64,000 nt of DNA from Pseudocercospora fijiensis CIRAD86 (GCF_000340215.1 NW_006921536.1:3201016-3265015); one strand, 5' to 3'; counted from the first letter of the stretch, positions 45,696 through 57,733 are shown. Made by a program: numbers and translations. The notes: generated by a model from the sequence alone, not told the origin.

Positions 45696-45788
45696 GTTCA
45701 ATTGTCTTAAACTGCTCGTGGTTGTTTCAACTGACTTGATAAATAGGTGCCTCAAAAATTGATATGATTGCTCTTTGAGGTCTGCCAC

Positions 45789-46284
45789 AAAGCTTCTACG
45801 TCAAGCGTGGGACTTCTGCCTATTTGTACTATGCGATCTAATCTGATCCTGCACGTATTGCAGGCCGGTCGAGACGCTAGTAAGTCCGAATAATCCTTGA
45901 AAAGGTACATTCGCACGAGCTGCGTTGCTCATCAGCGAGGCGGCCGTAGTGGATTTTGCCTCACCGTCCGGAAACTCCATGGCCGGGCACCGTCGGCTGC
46001 GGCGCTGCGCATAACACCGATCCCGACTTAACACCTTCCTCTAGGCAGCCATTCATCGCATGCGGCGGCTGTTCGAATAATGCGCAGATGGAAAGAGAAT
46101 GCGATGCAGTCATTCTGCAGGCCGTATGGAGTTGGTCGCTTGTGTTGGAGGCGACCATGTGGCACTAGTTCGGCTTTTCTTTGACAAGCTCTGAGAGCTC
46201 CAGGTCCAGCGAGAGAGGCGTGGGGGATTTTCGGTTGCTATACTTGTCGTACAATACATGCGCAAGTGCATGCAAGACTACATT
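45789..46284. other. Intergenic, no gene seen
   Basis: Contains no supported frame; includes the 3' flank of MRPL7. Confidence 0.5.
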
Positions 46285-47512
46285 CTAGTTGATGAGCTTG
46301 CCGTAGAACGGTATGCCGCAAGCAGACAAAAGCATGCGTGCATCTCGGTCTTCTCGAGCTGTGGTATGAACAAACACATGTAGTCCAGGAATCATCTTGG
46401 GCGGGTACCTGTAGTGGATAAGGTCAATGTCTCTCTAACAACGACCACACTTCTTTCTGAAATCAACTCACATGTCATAGTTGACTTCGATCTCGGGGAA
46501 CAACGCAACGTCCTCGCCGTTCAGACCAAATGCGATGTTTCCGCTGCTGTCTCCCGAGCTGCCCTTGACGCCCTTCCAGTCCTTGATTTTAGGCATGACA
46601 ACATCGACAAGCTTGCTGAGGAAGTGGTACATGGTCTCACCACGCAAATCAGCAGTGACAGACAAATGCTGTCCTGCTTTTATGCCAAACGCAGCGACGC
46701 TCTTCGCGGTCTGATGCACTGTGACACGTCGGTTGGTGATGGCCTGTAAAACCATACCAGCGACGTGTAAATGCGCGCTGTCCTCTATTGCGCCCTTGAC
46801 CATGGTGTGTACTGTGATGCGCTCCAGCTTAGGCACGTTGCGAAAGGTGATGGGTTTGCGCAGCAGTCGCAGAACATCACCACCTCGCGGTCCACGCAAG
46901 GGCCTGTTCTTGAAATATGGAGAGTCTCCAACCCACTGTCTCAGGCGCTGACCTTTCTTGTGTGGTTCTGTGCCAGGCGGGAAATGTTGGTAAGCCAATG
47001 TCATGAGATCTGGCGCAAAGGTTTCATGATAAGTCTGCTCGAGGCGCGGGAGCGAAAACGGACCAGGGCGAAACTCGCGTGAGGCTGGATCTGATGGAGG
47101 CGGAGGCTGATGGGGATGGAATGGTCCGCGGTAGTATCGAGGAGGCCGGAATTGGTATCTGGAAAAGAGTCAGCATCCAATGTACAGCAGCATCAAGCGA
47201 GTGCCATTACCTGCTAGCTGGCAACTGTGCTCTCCGCCGCCGCGACCTGCCAACAGGATCATATTCGCGCAGTCTCTCGTAAGCATTCTCGATGCCTGCG
47301 CCTAGAAACTCGGTGTGCTCCAGTTCCTGGATCTCGCTATCGGCCTTGCTGGCAGTCTGTTCTGTGGATGCTCCTGAGGTTTCAGTCGATGCGTAACGAC
47401 GGCATTGTGATGTCCAGACTTGGCGCACAGGTCTTTCTGATAGCTGCAATCGCCTTAAGAGGGAGGCTGTGACCTCCTGCAATGCCATCATGCGGTATGG
47501 ATGAGCGCGCAA
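46285..47512 (-). CDS. MRPL7: Mitochondrial large-subunit ribosomal protein uL5m
   Basis: Three exons (47512-47211, 47158-46472, 46408-46285) give 1113 nt, 370 residues, with two GT-AG introns of 51 and 63 bp. The N-terminus is an Arg-rich presequence (MMALQEVTASLLRRLQLSER, VWTSQCRRYAST). Ribosomal L5 signatures are LRKPITFRNVPKLERITVHT, AGMVLQAITNRRVTVHQTAK, GETMYHFLSKLVDVVMPKI and GNIAFGLNGEDVALFPEIEV, then YPPKMIPGLHVFVHTTA and the end IPFYGKLIN. It contacts 5S-like and peptidyl-tRNA positions of the ribosome in bacteria. The start could also be the ATG at 47491. It diverges from the ubiquitin protease gene by 237 bp. Confidence 0.93.
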
Positions 47513-47749
47513 TGCTCATGCACACTTTCTCAAGATTCGATTTGGCACGCGGCCGCCGGAAGAGCCCCGCTGAGTAAGAGATGATTAAGACCTGGCTTCT
47601 AACAAGGACCCCACCTGTATCTTCAGCCTCAGGCACGGCAAAGGAACAGGCACCTCCATCTCCATACAAACAACCTCCCGAATCTCAGTTGCGCCTACCG
47701 TCCGTCGACACTCCTTCATGGAGCTATCGCGACTGAGGCGAATCGATCC

Positions 47750-50706
47750 ATGTCCAGCATGAGCGGCGTCCATCGATTCCTCAGCCGACGCGACAAGAAG
47801 AACCCGCGAAACTCATCCCTCTCCAAAGTATGCACTACTCTCCCTTATTCCCTGCTGTCTTCTCTGAGCATTCACTATGTCCATGTCTATTTGGGAGGAG
47901 TCTTCATGCTTTGGTGCACTCTGCGACTGCAGAAACAAGCAAACACCACCAATGCCGCCGACGGGTGAACAGGCCGAGCAGCAGCCGCATCTGCGCACCT
48001 CCGCCATGGGCAAGGAGAATCGCCGCCAGGCCAAACGAGGCCCGTCGCTGAACAGCCTTGCCTCATACATTCATGGCCGATGCAGTAGATCGCCTCGGAA
48101 GAAAGTCAAGCTGGTCGTTCTTTGCCAAAGTTGCTTCTCTGTACTGCTGTCTCAGAAGACTAATGGAGCACTTACAGCAACGGAAAAGCGACTCGTCTCC
48201 CGCCAAACATGTTCACCGCCCAGAACACTTTGGTAGCATATTCACCATTGAGGACGACCCGAAAGCGAAACCCGACAAGGACGAGGAGAGGCAGATCAAG
48301 GGCGTCCTGGAGCGGCTGCGAAGCTATGGCATCAATACTATGGTCGAGTCGAACGCAAAATATGCCTTGAGAATAACACACGGTGGAGCAGGTGGAGAAC
48401 AGGCATTCCGGCTATTGATGCTCTTGCAAGAAACTTATGAGGGCATTGTGAAGCCATATCAGCCTACCACGAAGCTAGTCGGCGCAGTCAATCGAGACTC
48501 TGTGACCTGCTATCTGGACGCACTCCTCTTTGCTATGTTTGCACGTCTCGATAGTTTCGAGGCTATGCTTTATGATAACTTTGAGGACGTACCCAGAAAG
48601 AAGCTTGCGGGTCTGCTAAGGCTGTGGGTAAACATGCTACGAACGGGAAGACTGATCACAGTGGACATCACAAAGCACATACAAAATGCGCTGGCTGAAT
48701 GTGGATGGCCAGATGCTATCCGGCTTAAGCAGCAGGACCCCTCCGAAGCCTTCACCTTCATCACTGGGCAGCTGGGGCTTCCTCTTTTGACCTTGAAAAT
48801 GGACCTTTACCACACGGGAAAGGAGGAGCCACAGGATGACCACAAGTTTATCAATGAGCGATTGCTTGAAGTTGCGATTCTCGACGAGCCAGTCGAAGGA
48901 AGTAGCGTCATCACGCTTGAAGACTGCCTAGAGCACTACTTCAACAACCGGATCGAAGTGAAGCGACACCTCGAGAACCAACGGCGAAACACCTTGAAGT
49001 CGGCTGAGCTGCATTCAGTGGAAGACCTGGCAAAGGTGAAGAAGGAGTCCGGACTTCATGTAGAAGTGGCAGAGATCGCACCGAGCACAACAGGCACCCC
49101 GATCGTGCAGACGCCGATTTCTGAAATGTCGACACCAATCACCCCCTCGTATAGCAGGGACCCTATTGAGAGGTTAAGGCCAACTGCCGGCAGAAGGCGC
49201 GGCGATAGCATCTTCAGCCAACGCAAAGTCGAAGTCTTGGAGGGCTGGGATCCTGAGAAGAACAATGAGGATCATGGGGCTCCCCAGGAAGTGAAAGAAA
49301 GGAAGATGAGCACTAGGACTGAAGTCTTGATGCCTGCATGGCAATTCTTCAAGCTATTGCCATGGTATACAGACCACATGCCCACCAGCGATGCACAAGT
49401 GGCTGCCCATTTCTCCAAGAAGCGGCCCGTTCTCGGCATATGTCTGAAGCGGTATTCCTACACCAATACTGGCCAGGCCCAGCGACGCGACACCTACGTC
49501 GACATTCCACTCGAAATTGCAGTGCCAAACTTCGTCAGCGATGAAAACATGGATGAAGGAGGGCCTTTGGTTGGCAACTTCCGGCTTTTGTTGCAATCCG
49601 TCGTCTGCCATCGCGGCATGTCCGTTAACAGTGGCCACTACGTCTGCCTGTCTCGCGGTACCGCGGCCAACGCAGTATCTGAGAGCCATGAAAGTAGTCG
49701 CAGAGGTAGCTTGACCGACAGCGAGGACGTTGAAGACCCGTGGATGCGCTTTGACGACCTCAGCTCGCAGCGAGTCACTGATGTTGACATACACGAGGCA
49801 CTGAGGCAAGAGACTCCTTATCTCTTGTTCTACCAGGTGCAGCCAATTGGCGACGATGGGCACTCCATACACAACTTGCCCAGCTACGAGGAAGCTACTT
49901 CAAGATCGCAGTCTGACTTGCTCCCGCTCGAAGAGAAGCCATACTTGGATTCTGGACTTGGCTCTGAGAACACGCTCGAGAAAGTGCCGTCTCAGGCACT
50001 GTCTGAAGGTAATCAAATAGGGTCTGATACTGTAGACTGGGAGCCTGGATCTGGCAGACCGAGTCTCGAGATCAGCACAACCGTCGATGGGCCGCGTGGT
50101 CGTTGTAGTATAGATGATCGACGTCGAAGCATCACTTTCGATGATGCAAGCGTTTTCGGGAGCATTCGCACAGACCCAACAGGTTCCGTGCCTTCGACTC
50201 CGGCTGAAGAGCAACCTAATGCCCTCGAAAAGAATGGCAACAGCTTTTTGGCAGTCGCCAATAAACTTTCAGGGTCTCGGCGCGGTAGCCGGCAGTCAAA
50301 GGGAGGTAATTCGAAGAGTCGTCCTACGAGCACAGGCCTGGATAGCGCCAATAACAGCAGATTCAGCTTGAATCTGAACATGTCCAAGTTGACGCAGAAG
50401 ATCAGTCGCAATGACAACAATGGAGCCTTCGAGATGCCAGCAGACGAACCACAAGCCACGGCCACCGTTCTTGAGGTCACAGACACGAAAGACGAAGACC
50501 CAGGTGGTATTACACCACGGCATAGCGAGGCCCACACTCGAGACCACTCTCAGGATGTGGAGAAGGCGGCCATGGGCACCTTAAACCAGACGAGTCTCCA
50601 ACCTGCACACGCTAAGACTCATTCCATGTCGAAGAAAAGAAAGCAGGCTGCGAAAGAGAAGCGTCGAAAAACAGGTCAAGATGATAGAGATTGTTCGGTG
50701 ATGTAA
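47750..50706 (+). CDS. Ubiquitin-specific protease with C-terminal CaaX box
   Basis: The catalytic core is clear: Cys box VNRDSVTCYLDALLFAMFA (Cys codon 48508-48510), QQDPSEAFTFI, and His box VVCHRGMSVNSGHYVCLSRG (His codon 49636-49638), followed by PWMRFDDLSSQRVT with the third residue and ETPYLLFYQV. It is a family C19 deubiquitinase. The C-terminal third is Ser-rich and disordered, then a basic tail (KKRKQAAKEKRRKT) and the last four residues CSVM, a farnesylation-type CaaX motif. The N-terminus needs splicing. My model is exons 47750-47827, 47940-48104 and 48178-50706 (2772 nt, 923 residues); frames fit, but the acceptor AAG at 47939 and donor GTCAAG at 48105 are weak, so exon borders are tentative. 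Confidence 0.85.
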
Positions 50707-52064
50707 ACATTGGCGGTTGGGCTTGCATAGGGCATGGGCATTGAGCGATCCTTCTTTTTTGCATTGCATTCGAAATGGCTACGGCCAGGAATTGGATCTG
50801 AACATATTGATGAGTTTCGAGCGTGGCGTTGGTGTTGTTTCGGGAGCGGGAAAGTGCGACCAGACGCATGGCGTTGGGTTCGCCTCTTGTCACTTAGATG
50901 CCGCGAGGCATGCACATAGCAACATCAAAAAGATGTTGAAGACGCAAGATTATGTGCAGCGATCGGTGCTGGACACTTTCTTAGGACATCAGCGCGCTAA
51001 CCGTCTCCCAGTGTCTCAACGGCTCTGCAAGAGCCATGTACGAATTGGCGGCCTCTCCAGAAGGCTTCGTCATCAATATAAAGTCGGACATGTTCGGAGC
51101 ACTTTTCTCTTCTCAGCTGTTGCTCCAGGACATGACAGGTGTCAGCAGCCTGGAGTCCCCCATTGCGTGCACCGCCAGGCGTAACGATTCTGCCAAAATG
51201 AGCACAATCTTCAGGCTGAGCAGCTCTTGTGCACACGGTGCAGGTGTGGTTTGCAGAATCTTGGAACCTTGCAAGCCTTTTGAGGGCCCAGTCGGTGTCA
51301 CATTGGGATCGAGTCCGGATTCGGGATGAATTGGATTCCTGAATGCTTCATTGTGTCCCTCGATGCAACGTCGTCTGCAAAGGTTACGTCTCATAGACGC
51401 ATCTCGCATGCTACAGCCGTGAAGCGTTGGCCGCTGAGACCTGAAGTCGTTGGTATCGCAGTACTCACGAGCCACTGCAACATGACAGCTCGGCACTCAT
51501 GAGATCAACAGGTGCCTGTGTAATCAGCGTTGGCGGTTCCGCGGTGTTAAGAGCCTTGATCCCGCTCAATGTCGAGGTATACTCGGCTTCGCTTGTTCGG
51601 TGCGGCTGAAATCTGGCGATGAGTGTAAAAGGTTTCTAGGCGTTCTGGACGGCGTTTTTAGTTGTGCAGATGATGACAGTAGCAGGCCATCACGCGACAA
51701 TAATGTGTGTGGAAGAAAAGTAGGCAAGAAGGCAGAAGCGTGGCGGTGCTGGAGCCGCCAGCTGCAGAGCTGCAGATGGTGATGTGCGCTATACCAAGCT
51801 CGGACTGTGAGGCCTGGGGCCAAACATTGCGTATTGCAGTGGCCGCCAGCCCTCAGTAGAGGCCGCCATAGTTCACATGTTCGAAGATTCCATGATTAGG
51901 TCTTGTCTTGAGTAACATTGACTTTGTATAAGAGACGTTTCATCTCACCTCCCAGCCCTCTTGTTTCTTCAGAGACAAGTTTCATACCAGGTACCACAAA
52001 GCAACCAGTCCCAAGAAGACCCACTCTTGTTCGAGTTCATTTCCTTACCTCTTTGCCATTTGCA
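50707..52064. other. 1.36-kb intergenic stretch, no gene seen
   Basis: Short frames on both strands show no domain or splice support. Upstream region of the coiled-coil/ankyrin gene by position. Confidence 0.5.
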
Positions 52065-53891
52065 ATGGCGGGTGCAATCGATAACATTATTGCAAATTGC
52101 AATCAGCACCTGGAAGAGGCGTATGAGTACCTACACTATCAGCGTCAGGACCGGCTAGCACGAAACATCGATGCAATCATCGATGACTTGACCGGCATCA
52201 AGGCTCGCCATACTGAGCGAATCCAGCAAATCATCAACAACCACAATATAGATTTGCTGCATAAAGACGATGATCTCGAGAAGCGCCTTCGAGAGCTGGA
52301 GCAGGAGAGGAGCGCTAGACGTGCCGCAAGCCGGATTGCAGAGGAGCGACAGCAGACAATCGACCAGCAGCAGAAGACCATCCTGGATCAACGCAAGATG
52401 ATCCGATCTAATGAGCAGAGCATCAAGGCCCTACAAGACGCGCTCGCCAAGGAACGGAAGAATAGCGAAGACCAGTACCGGCAAGGCTACAAAAAAGGAT
52501 TCGCCGAAGGCGACAGAGCAGGAGGTCGAGACTTGAATGAAGTCGTGGCCCAAAGCTCATTGGAGCAAGGTCTCCAGGCCTTCGATGCCAAGAATTACAA
52601 AGATGCAAGGCGGGATCTGCTCAGCGCGAAGACTGGACTGGACAAGATGACTCCTGATCGAAGAGGCAGATTCGAGACTTCGAAGCTCCATTACGCCCTA
52701 GCAATCTCCAGTGCGTACGTCGAAGACATCGAACAAGCCAGGTCTGCCTTGACGGCATTCCTTCGCCACACCTCTGCGTTGGCCAATGAAGAAGAGCTTC
52801 TCCAGATTGCGCATGTACAGCACCTGCTCGCGCAGATATGGATCGGGCTCGATAATCTTCCGGAAGCCATCGCTGCTTGTGACTCCGCTTATCAGACGAG
52901 AGAGCGAAAGCTTGCAGCAACGCACAATTGGCTCCACCAGACCATGGCGTTGCGAGCTTTGATCTTTGACTACCAAAAGCAATCCGAGAGCGCCAGGGCT
53001 TTGAGAAGGTTGATTCCGGACCAGACGAGAGACGCATTGCAGCAAATTTATAGTGCCCTCAAAACTTTGGACAAAAGTCCTGCCCGTGGCAATCAGCTCG
53101 TTGCACAGCCATCGCCGGGAAGCCAACTTCTGCCAGTCTGGTTGATGGCCAGAGTCAAGGCCGTTCCAGTGCAGTCAATGAAGCCAGTGCCAATGACACC
53201 AGGCAAGCAGCAGGGCAGCAAAACGACCCAGCTTCCGCCGACGCCGCCCAGGACTCCAGTTGTCAATATGAAGTCTCGTGACACCTTGCTCACAGAGCTG
53301 AACTTGACCACTAATCCAGGCCAAGAGCTGTCATGGCGCATGAAACAGGCAATCATCACCGGCAACCAGAAGGACGTTGCTTCTCGAATTGACAACGGTG
53401 ATCATGTCGGACCACCTGCGTTGCACCTTGCAGCTCTCTTCAACGAGCTGGAAATCGCAAAGTTTCTCGTTGAGCGTGGAGGTGCCAATGTCAATGGGCA
53501 GTGCATCTGCAATAGCTCAAAGCCAGGAAAGATCGTGTATGGCGTGACACCGATGCATCTAGCCATCGGAGCTCGAAATGTCAAGATGATCCGGTATCTG
53601 GCCAAGAATGGTGGTCTCTTTGTACGGCAAGCGGCGGGAGCTGGCCAGAGATTCTCTGCACCACCGCTTTGGCTATTGAATGAGCGTTGGTTGGCGAAGC
53701 CAGGGTATGCCGAGCCGCAGAATGTGGTGGCGGTATTGGCGACTATGAAGGATTGCGGTTGGGATACGTACGCTCGTCTCAATGAGGACGGGCAAACTAT
53801 GAAGGATTTGGCGAACGAGATTCTGGCGTCAAGGCCGGCGTTGCAGGATGCTGTTCTTCAATTTTTGTCCTCAACGTACTTGAGCCCGTAG
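52065..53891 (+). CDS. Coiled-coil, TPR-like and ankyrin-repeat protein
   Basis: Single exon, 608 residues from the ATG at 52065 (context gcaATGGCG); an ATG at 51918 would add 49 residues of leader-like sequence. Residues about 1-150 form a long coiled coil rich in Arg, Gln and Glu (DDLEKRLRELEQERSARRAA). The middle (about 160-350) has tandem helix pairs of TPR type (EQGLQAFDAKNYKDARRDLL, IGLDNLPEAIAACDSAY). A Pro-rich linker follows, then ankyrin-like repeats (PPALHLAALFNELEIAKFLV, VTPMHLAIGARNVKMIRYLA). No NACHT/NB-ARC ATPase lies between. The architecture resembles parts of fungal NLR proteins but lacks their switch. Specific function unknown. Confidence 0.75.
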   Translation: MAGAIDNIIANCNQHLEEAYEYLHYQRQDRLARNIDAIIDDLTGIKARHTERIQQIINNHNIDLLHKDDDLEKRLRELEQERSARRAASRIAEERQQTIDQQQKTILDQRKMIRSNEQSIKALQDALAKERKNSEDQYRQGYKKGFAEGDRAGGRDLNEVVAQSSLEQGLQAFDAKNYKDARRDLLSAKTGLDKMTPDRRGRFETSKLHYALAISSAYVEDIEQARSALTAFLRHTSALANEEELLQIAHVQHLLAQIWIGLDNLPEAIAACDSAYQTRERKLAATHNWLHQTMALRALIFDYQKQSESARALRRLIPDQTRDALQQIYSALKTLDKSPARGNQLVAQPSPGSQLLPVWLMARVKAVPVQSMKPVPMTPGKQQGSKTTQLPPTPPRTPVVNMKSRDTLLTELNLTTNPGQELSWRMKQAIITGNQKDVASRIDNGDHVGPPALHLAALFNELEIAKFLVERGGANVNGQCICNSSKPGKIVYGVTPMHLAIGARNVKMIRYLAKNGGLFVRQAAGAGQRFSAPPLWLLNERWLAKPGYAEPQNVVAVLATMKDCGWDTYARLNEDGQTMKDLANEILASRPALQDAVLQFLSSTYLSP

Positions 53892-54397
53892 CATTGTAGC
53901 ATTATAATACCAAGGCTGGGTTTCAGAGCTTTTCATAATATTCCACCTCCACGCGCCGTGGTGCCTCCTTCCATATGTTTTCATGTAGTTCATCCGTGAC
54001 CATGTTGCGCTGTTCTTCATGGGGGAATTGCCCAAGCGAGCTGGGAACATCTCACGGGGCAAGCATGATCGACGACCTCTTGAACTGCTTCCTGAAAGTA
54101 GGCTCGTCAGCCTTGTGTTTCCGACAATCGCTGTGATGCTCGGTCGTAGGTCGCGGTTGATGGGATCACGGCACATAGCTCAACAGCGGACAACATTTCG
54201 AAGTCTTTCCTTGCGTCCTCGAAGCGTCGGCTTTGCTATGGACGTTGGACGCGATGGAGAATGGAGAGGGAGGTGAGGACAACAGCTCGGCCTGAGCTCG
54301 GTTTTGGGCGCCAAGACAGCCGCCCAGCCTCAGAATCAGAATTGCTTCTAATCTCACAGCAGAAACATGACTTGATCATCAACAACTCCAGCACAGG
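53892..54397. other. Intergenic, no gene seen
   Basis: 506 bp between two plus-strand genes; no supported feature. Confidence 0.5.
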
Positions 54398-54907
54398 ATG
54401 ACGGAAGGCACTCCAAACGTCCGAGTGGGGGTCGGAGCCTTCGTTCTTGATCCCTCTCAAAGCACCGCATCAAATCCGTGCTTTCTCATAGGCAGGAGAA
54501 TCGGCTCTCATGGTGCTGGAACCTACGCTCTTCCTGGCGGTCACCTCGAATTTGGCGAAAGTCCAGAGGAATGTGCCGCTCGCGAAGTGCTCGAGGAAAC
54601 TGGTCTGGAAGTTACGAGCATTGAGTTCCTGACTGCCACAAACGATGTCATGTTATCAGAAAACAAGCACTACATCACAATGTTCGTTACCTGTGTACGG
54701 AAGAACTCCGCTGCTGAGCCGCAGACTTTAGAGCCAGACAAATGCGAAGGATGGGAATGGGCCTATTGGAAAGACCTCGTTAAATGGGTTAAAGAAGGAA
54801 GTGTGGTTGGCGATGACGGTACTCGAAGAATGCTCTTCACGCCGTTGATCAACTTGGTACACCAAAGACCCGATGCTGTACCCCGTGCTATCGAGAAAGC
54901 AACATGA
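54398..54907 (+). CDS. Nudix hydrolase, NUDT15/MTH2-like
   Basis: Single exon, 169 residues. It starts VRVGVGAFVLDPSQ, has FLIGRRIGSHGAGTYALPGG and the Nudix box at about residues 47-69 with core REVLEETGLE, then FLTATNDVMLSENKHYITMFV and EPDKCEGWEWAYWKDL, the layout of the NUDT15/MTH2 group. That group removes oxidised or modified nucleotides such as 8-oxo-dGTP from the pool; the exact substrate is inferred. It is unlike the Nudix protein at 17177 outside the box, so the two are not recent duplicates. Confidence 0.9.
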   Translation: MTEGTPNVRVGVGAFVLDPSQSTASNPCFLIGRRIGSHGAGTYALPGGHLEFGESPEECAAREVLEETGLEVTSIEFLTATNDVMLSENKHYITMFVTCVRKNSAAEPQTLEPDKCEGWEWAYWKDLVKWVKEGSVVGDDGTRRMLFTPLINLVHQRPDAVPRAIEKAT

Positions 54908-55708
54908 CTGCATGTCACAATTACTTCAGGTCCACAACGAAAACGAAGGCGGTTTCCACAATTCTCAGTCGAAAAGACCAAACGAGAGCAAGCGCTCCAG
55001 CTCGAGGCCTACAGTGTGTTCCCCCAGAGACCTTGGATCCTCCTCTCGCATCTTTCCTTCTATACAGCAAACGTACGGGCTACCATATAGGCGGTTAGAC
55101 CGACAGATGAAGAAGTGCAGCCATTTGATATAATCTGAGACTAACATCTCCCGCAAAATTTGCACGATTCACTTGCAGGTTCTCCAAGCACAAGTTTGCT
55201 TTCAGACGGTCTGGGTACGGTGTTTTGCGAGTCGCGTCTTGGTGATCTCTGCTCCGGAATGCTGCCGGGAATTCCCCTTGATCTAAATACAGCATGGACG
55301 CTTGATGGGACGACGATCTCGTGCTACGGACATGCTGAGATTCCTCTCGTCGGTTCTCCCCAGGTGGTGGTGTGTGTTCGGCCTTGGCGGCGTCTCCTCT
55401 AAGAAGCACGTCTTGGCTATTGGATGCCTTGTCTTCGTCATCAAGTATAGGCTCTGTTTGCCGTCAATGAAATTGAGTGATCGCTGAGAGGCTGAGCTGA
55501 ATGCGTTCTGATGTGAAAAAGACTGATGGGGGTGTATCTGAACAAAACAGCCGGCCCGACGGCTCGGGACCAGATCTTAGCGCCGATGCTAGCGTGAACC
55601 TCCGTCATTCAGCCTTGTCGCCTCATGCTCACGCTTCGCTTCAACTCTGACATCGCCACAAGGCTAACTCGCTTTCACCGACAGCCTCATACAGATCACA
55701 TATACAAG
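54908..55708. other. Intergenic, no gene seen
   Basis: 801 bp; the part before 55709 is the RAD14 upstream region. Frames on either strand are unsupported. Confidence 0.5.
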
Positions 55709-56841
55709 ATGGCTAACAATGAGCGGCTGTCGACGCCGCCGCGATCTACAGCAGCAGCCTCAGCCAAGTCCCCCATCACGCCCGAACAAGTGCGGCGCAT
55801 GGAAGAGAGCCGATTACGAGCCAAAGCCCTTCGATCGCAGCAAGAAGCAGTCCAGAGTAGCAAAGGTCCTTCACGGCCTTCCGCAGCAGCTCCCTTCCCA
55901 GTTGCCGGTCAAAAGCGAACCCATGCCTCCATAACAAAAGACGTGCCTGCGACCAGTCGAGACGCCCGCAACTCCCCCGCCAAAGCACCTAAAAGCAACA
56001 ATGGTCTGGCCACGGCCCAGGATGATGGCATCCGGGCGGCAAGGAAGTTTCAGAAGTTCGTCGAATACGACTTCAGCAAGATGACAGATACCAAAGGTGG
56101 TTTCATGACGCAGGAGGACGATCCACACAACAAGACACTGCATGCGCCCAACGAGGATGGCAAGCCTGCGAATATGACTTTGAAAGAGTGGGAGTACAAG
56201 CAGCTGCAAAGAAAGCTACGAGATCAGAGAGTGGGCCATACGAACCCGGTCTTTCTGCATTAGACGCAGAGAATCGAAAGAAATGCCGAGAGTGCGGCAG
56301 TCTGGAGATTGACTACCAGTGGGACGAGCTTTTAAAGTGCCAAGTTTGCAATACCTGCAAGGACAAATATCCGGAGAAATACTCGCTCTTGACCAAATCC
56401 GAAGCGAAAGAGGACTACCTCCTCACAGATCCCGAATTGAAAGACGAGAATCTTCTACCTCATCTCACAAAGCCTAATCCGCATAAGTCTACTTGGCACG
56501 ATATGATGCTGTACCTTCGATGTCAGGTCGAAGAGTATGCTTTCAGTGATCAGAAATGGGGTAGTGCGGAGGGACTCGATGCAGAGTATGAAAGACGTGC
56601 TAAAGAGACGAAGGAACGGAAGGAGAAGAAATTCAGGAACAAGCTTAATGAACTGAAGAAGCGGACGCGAGTTGAAGCGTATAAGAAAGCGAGAAGTGGT
56701 GGAGGCGGCGACTTTGGAGATGTCATTGGGCCTGCAAGGCACGAACATGAATGGGGAAGAGCTGTGGAAGACCCGGAGACGGGGATGACGAGGAAGACGT
56801 GTGTGGATTGTGGTATGGAGGTGGAAGAGATGGAGCTCTGA
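55709..56841 (+). CDS. RAD14: DNA repair protein Rad14/XPA, frame shifted by one base
   Basis: The first part (55709-56230, ATG in context aagATGG) carries a basic disordered N-terminus, then YDFSKMTDTKGGFMTQEDDP and LKEWEYKQLQRKLRDQR. The second part, one base back in frame (from 56230), continues without a gap as SGPYEPGLSALDAENRKK, the zinc finger C-x2-C-x17-C-x2-C (CRECG ... CQVCNTC), KYSLLTKSEAKEDYLLTDPE and HDMMLYLRCQVEEYAF. Fused length about 377 residues, normal for fungal Rad14. It verifies DNA damage in nucleotide excision repair with TFIIH and RPA. A 41-bp GT-AG gap (56231-56271) would also restore frame but would delete the conserved GPYEPGLS segment. A one-base deletion in agagag (56226-56231) is the simplest reading. 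Confidence 0.85.
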
Positions 56842-57733
56842 CTATTGTGTGTACTATGTACTTGCTGCGTTTATGATACCCCAAAAGCGGAAAACGTGAG
56901 TGTCCGGCGCACCCCTTGCATGCGTTGTTAAAAGATGCGGATACGAGGTTGCCTTCCATGACTGGCATCTGATCATCTGATGCTCACTACTTCGGGAGTG
57001 TGCGATGTGCTTCGGTGAAGATATGTACGAGGGTGTTATCGGATGTTGCGCTTCTAGAACTGCCGGAAGCAGGCACGCGAACTTCCATGCATAACTTCGC
57101 TGACTTCGCTTATCAAGAGGCAGCGAATCGGAGCAACAGGCAACACACCATGTCACCCCACCCAAAACAGAAATTCCACGATTCCGGACTGCGCGACTCT
57201 CATCACCGTCTTCACCGTGTTTATTAATGTTTTATTAGCAGTCTTCATTCACTCCAAACGTCCGCCGACAAATTTTCCTGGCAAGCCGCGCAAAACTCAC
57301 CTACGCCTCACTGCTTTGTTCCTGTAACGAAGACGAATCGCATCTTCTTTCATCGGAAAGACAAAGGTACACGAACCAGGAACATTCGGGTTGACGGGAT
57401 TGCGCTGCGAGAGGAGAGAACCGACGCCCTCCGCTCTCCGCCCTCCGCTTCGCCGCACGTATACCATCGCCTTTCGCGACGTCGTAACTCCTCGTTTTGG
57501 TATCGGGACCGCCAGGTCTGGGCAGTGAGCACCTAGGAGGGTGTCGTCACTGTTTCAAGGAGTTCGCGCTCGCGGAGAAACTCGCGTGCCACGTTGGACA
57601 AGAGGCACGCATTTCTAATCGTCTCCGGCTGAACTGGATCTGACTCCAACAAAGCAACACCCACTTACAACCCTTCACCACCGACCACTGAAGTATTTTC
57701 GCATCAAGTTCCGCATTCCGCGCCACCGCCGTC
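56842..57733. other. Intergenic, no gene seen
   Basis: 892 bp; the last 400 bp are pyrimidine-rich and probably the leader of the gene at 57734. No other feature. Confidence 0.5.

Noticed and set aside
56226..56235. Programmed -1 frameshift in RAD14
   Set aside because: No X_XXY_YYZ slippery heptamer or obvious downstream structure; a missing base in agagag is simpler.
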